A stretch of DNA of 23,541 bases from positions 1-23,541 of the forward strand of contig DATKKX010000082.1 of assembly GCA_035542775.1 (NCBI GenBank), in the 5' to 3' direction. The DNA is from DATKKX01 sp035542775 (GTDB taxonomy: Bacteria > Planctomycetota > Phycisphaerae > UBA1845 > UTPLA1). The translations under genes and the position numbers were made by a program. Shown piece after piece: positions 23,078 through 23,541 of the stretch. The notes beneath the pieces were generated by a model. The model did not search any database. It was not told the origin of the DNA and was given only the letters and a program-made list of their open reading frames with translations. The stretch's first letter is position 1. Every line of letters starts with the position of its first letter.

Positions 23078-23541
23078 CGCTATCCTCCGCAGTGCTTGAG
23101 CGCGTGAGTGTCTGACGAAGCGCCTTCATCGCCCGGGCGAGCAGCATGGAGGCCGCCGGACGGGAGAGACCCAGGCGATCGGCAACCTCAACCAGGCCGA
23201 GCTGATCGAAGAAGGCCAGGGTGATCACCTCGCGATAGTCCGGCTTCAGGCTGCCCAGCGCGAGCATGACGCGCTCCAAGTCTTCCGCTTGGGCCGCGGC
23301 CGCTCCGGGCGTGAGGCTGCTGGCGGAGAGCAGGTCTCGCAGGAACAGGGCGCTGCCCGTGCCTCGGATGGATGAATCCAGTGAACGCGGTGCCGGAAGG
23401 CCGCCGCTGCCGTGTCGACGCAGAAAGTTGGCGACAACCCGGGCGACGATGGTCGAGGTGTATGCGTTGAGACCCCCGGTGGTGACATTCCGCAGGGCAG
23501 GCAGACCCTCCGCGACCGAGGCCATCACGTGCTGGGCCAGG
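23058..23541 (-). CDS. ECF-type sigma factor, C-terminal part (5' end outside the window)
   Basis: RNA polymerase sigma factor of the extracytoplasmic type found with planctomycete kinases. The frame stays open to the window edge (LAQH before VMASVAEG), so GTG 23528 and ATG 23525 are probably internal and the true start lies beyond 23541. Region 2 is represented only by its last helix (AYTSTIVARVVANFLRRHG). After a linker, region 4 is complete: LERVMLALGSLKPDYREVITLAFFDQLGLVEVADRLGLSRPAASMLLARAMKALRQTL, with the LGLSRPAASMLLARAMKAL helix-turn-helix. The 3' end overlaps the kinase start by 20 bp, with the kinase ribosome-binding site inside this gene. Its targets and any anti-sigma factor are not visible. 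Confidence 0.85.
   Translation of the reverse strand, partial: LAQHVMASVAEGLPALRNVTTGGLNAYTSTIVARVVANFLRRHGSGGLPAPRSLDSSIRGTGSALFLRDLLSASSLTPGAAAAQAEDLERVMLALGSLKPDYREVITLAFFDQLGLVEVADRLGLSRPAASMLLARAMKALRQTLTRSSTAEDSDGDGTR

Noticed and set aside
22193..23107. 304-codon plus-strand frame opposite the kinase domain
   Set aside because: The minus strand contains the complete kinase catalytic motifs there; the plus frame has none.
1..23541. Mobile element, phage island or CRISPR array
   Set aside because: No transposase, integrase, phage gene, direct-repeat array or tRNA attachment site was seen; the palindromes alone do not establish a mobile element.

Overview
The window is high-GC bacterial DNA and most likely comes from a planctomycete, perhaps of the Phycisphaerae type. 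The signs are secreted proteins with DC-N-GxPDxC repeats, a dockerin-like Ca loop, a C-terminal CG/hydrophobic-helix/RRR sorting tail, a pilin-like (DUF1559-type) C-terminus on a large exported protein, a DUF6599-type protein, two Tat-exported aldo/keto reductases, and an ECF sigma factor translationally coupled to a Ser/Thr kinase with kinesin-light-chain-type TPRs. This placement rests on gene content only. I saw no rRNA, tRNA, CRISPR array, transposase or phage gene.

Left part (1-6358): the 3' end of a secreted M6-type metalloprotease; a small zinc-ribbon membrane protein; a soluble cytoplasmic aldo/keto reductase; and a 756-aa exported protein that joins a DUF3352-like body to a pseudopilin-like tail. 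The gaps carry hairpin repeats.

Centre (6359-13216): five genes on one strand that look like an envelope redox module. They are a membrane-anchored DUF6599 protein, a Tat-signal DUF362 protein (ATGA overlap), a polytopic NapH/NapG-like polyferredoxin with a TTG start, and two tandem Tat-signal aldo/keto reductases with a Cys-rich C-terminal domain. The first three form a tight operon. A palindromic repeat separates the polyferredoxin from the first reductase, and a strong intrinsic terminator separates the two reductases. No described pathway with this exact gene set comes to mind; this is the best candidate for an undescribed system here.

Right part (13330-23541): a small exported Ig-like protein with a sorting tail (minus strand); a zinc-ribbon/TM/PEGA protein ending in a vWA-like domain without its metal site (minus); divergent from it an FHA-GAF-PP2C (SpoIIE-type) phosphatase (plus); a TMTC-like membrane glycosyltransferase with TPRs (plus); and, convergent, a receptor-like Ser/Thr kinase with TPRs whose start overlaps the end of an ECF-type sigma factor running off the window (minus). 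A phosphorylation writer, reader and eraser and a sigma factor thus lie within about 7 kb, which suggests a signalling neighbourhood.

At least five different short palindromic or hairpin elements sit between genes, several resembling formulaic repeats I recall from planctomycete and other environmental genomes. Start sites were corrected where a ribosome-binding site favours an internal start (3715, 11960, 13815).
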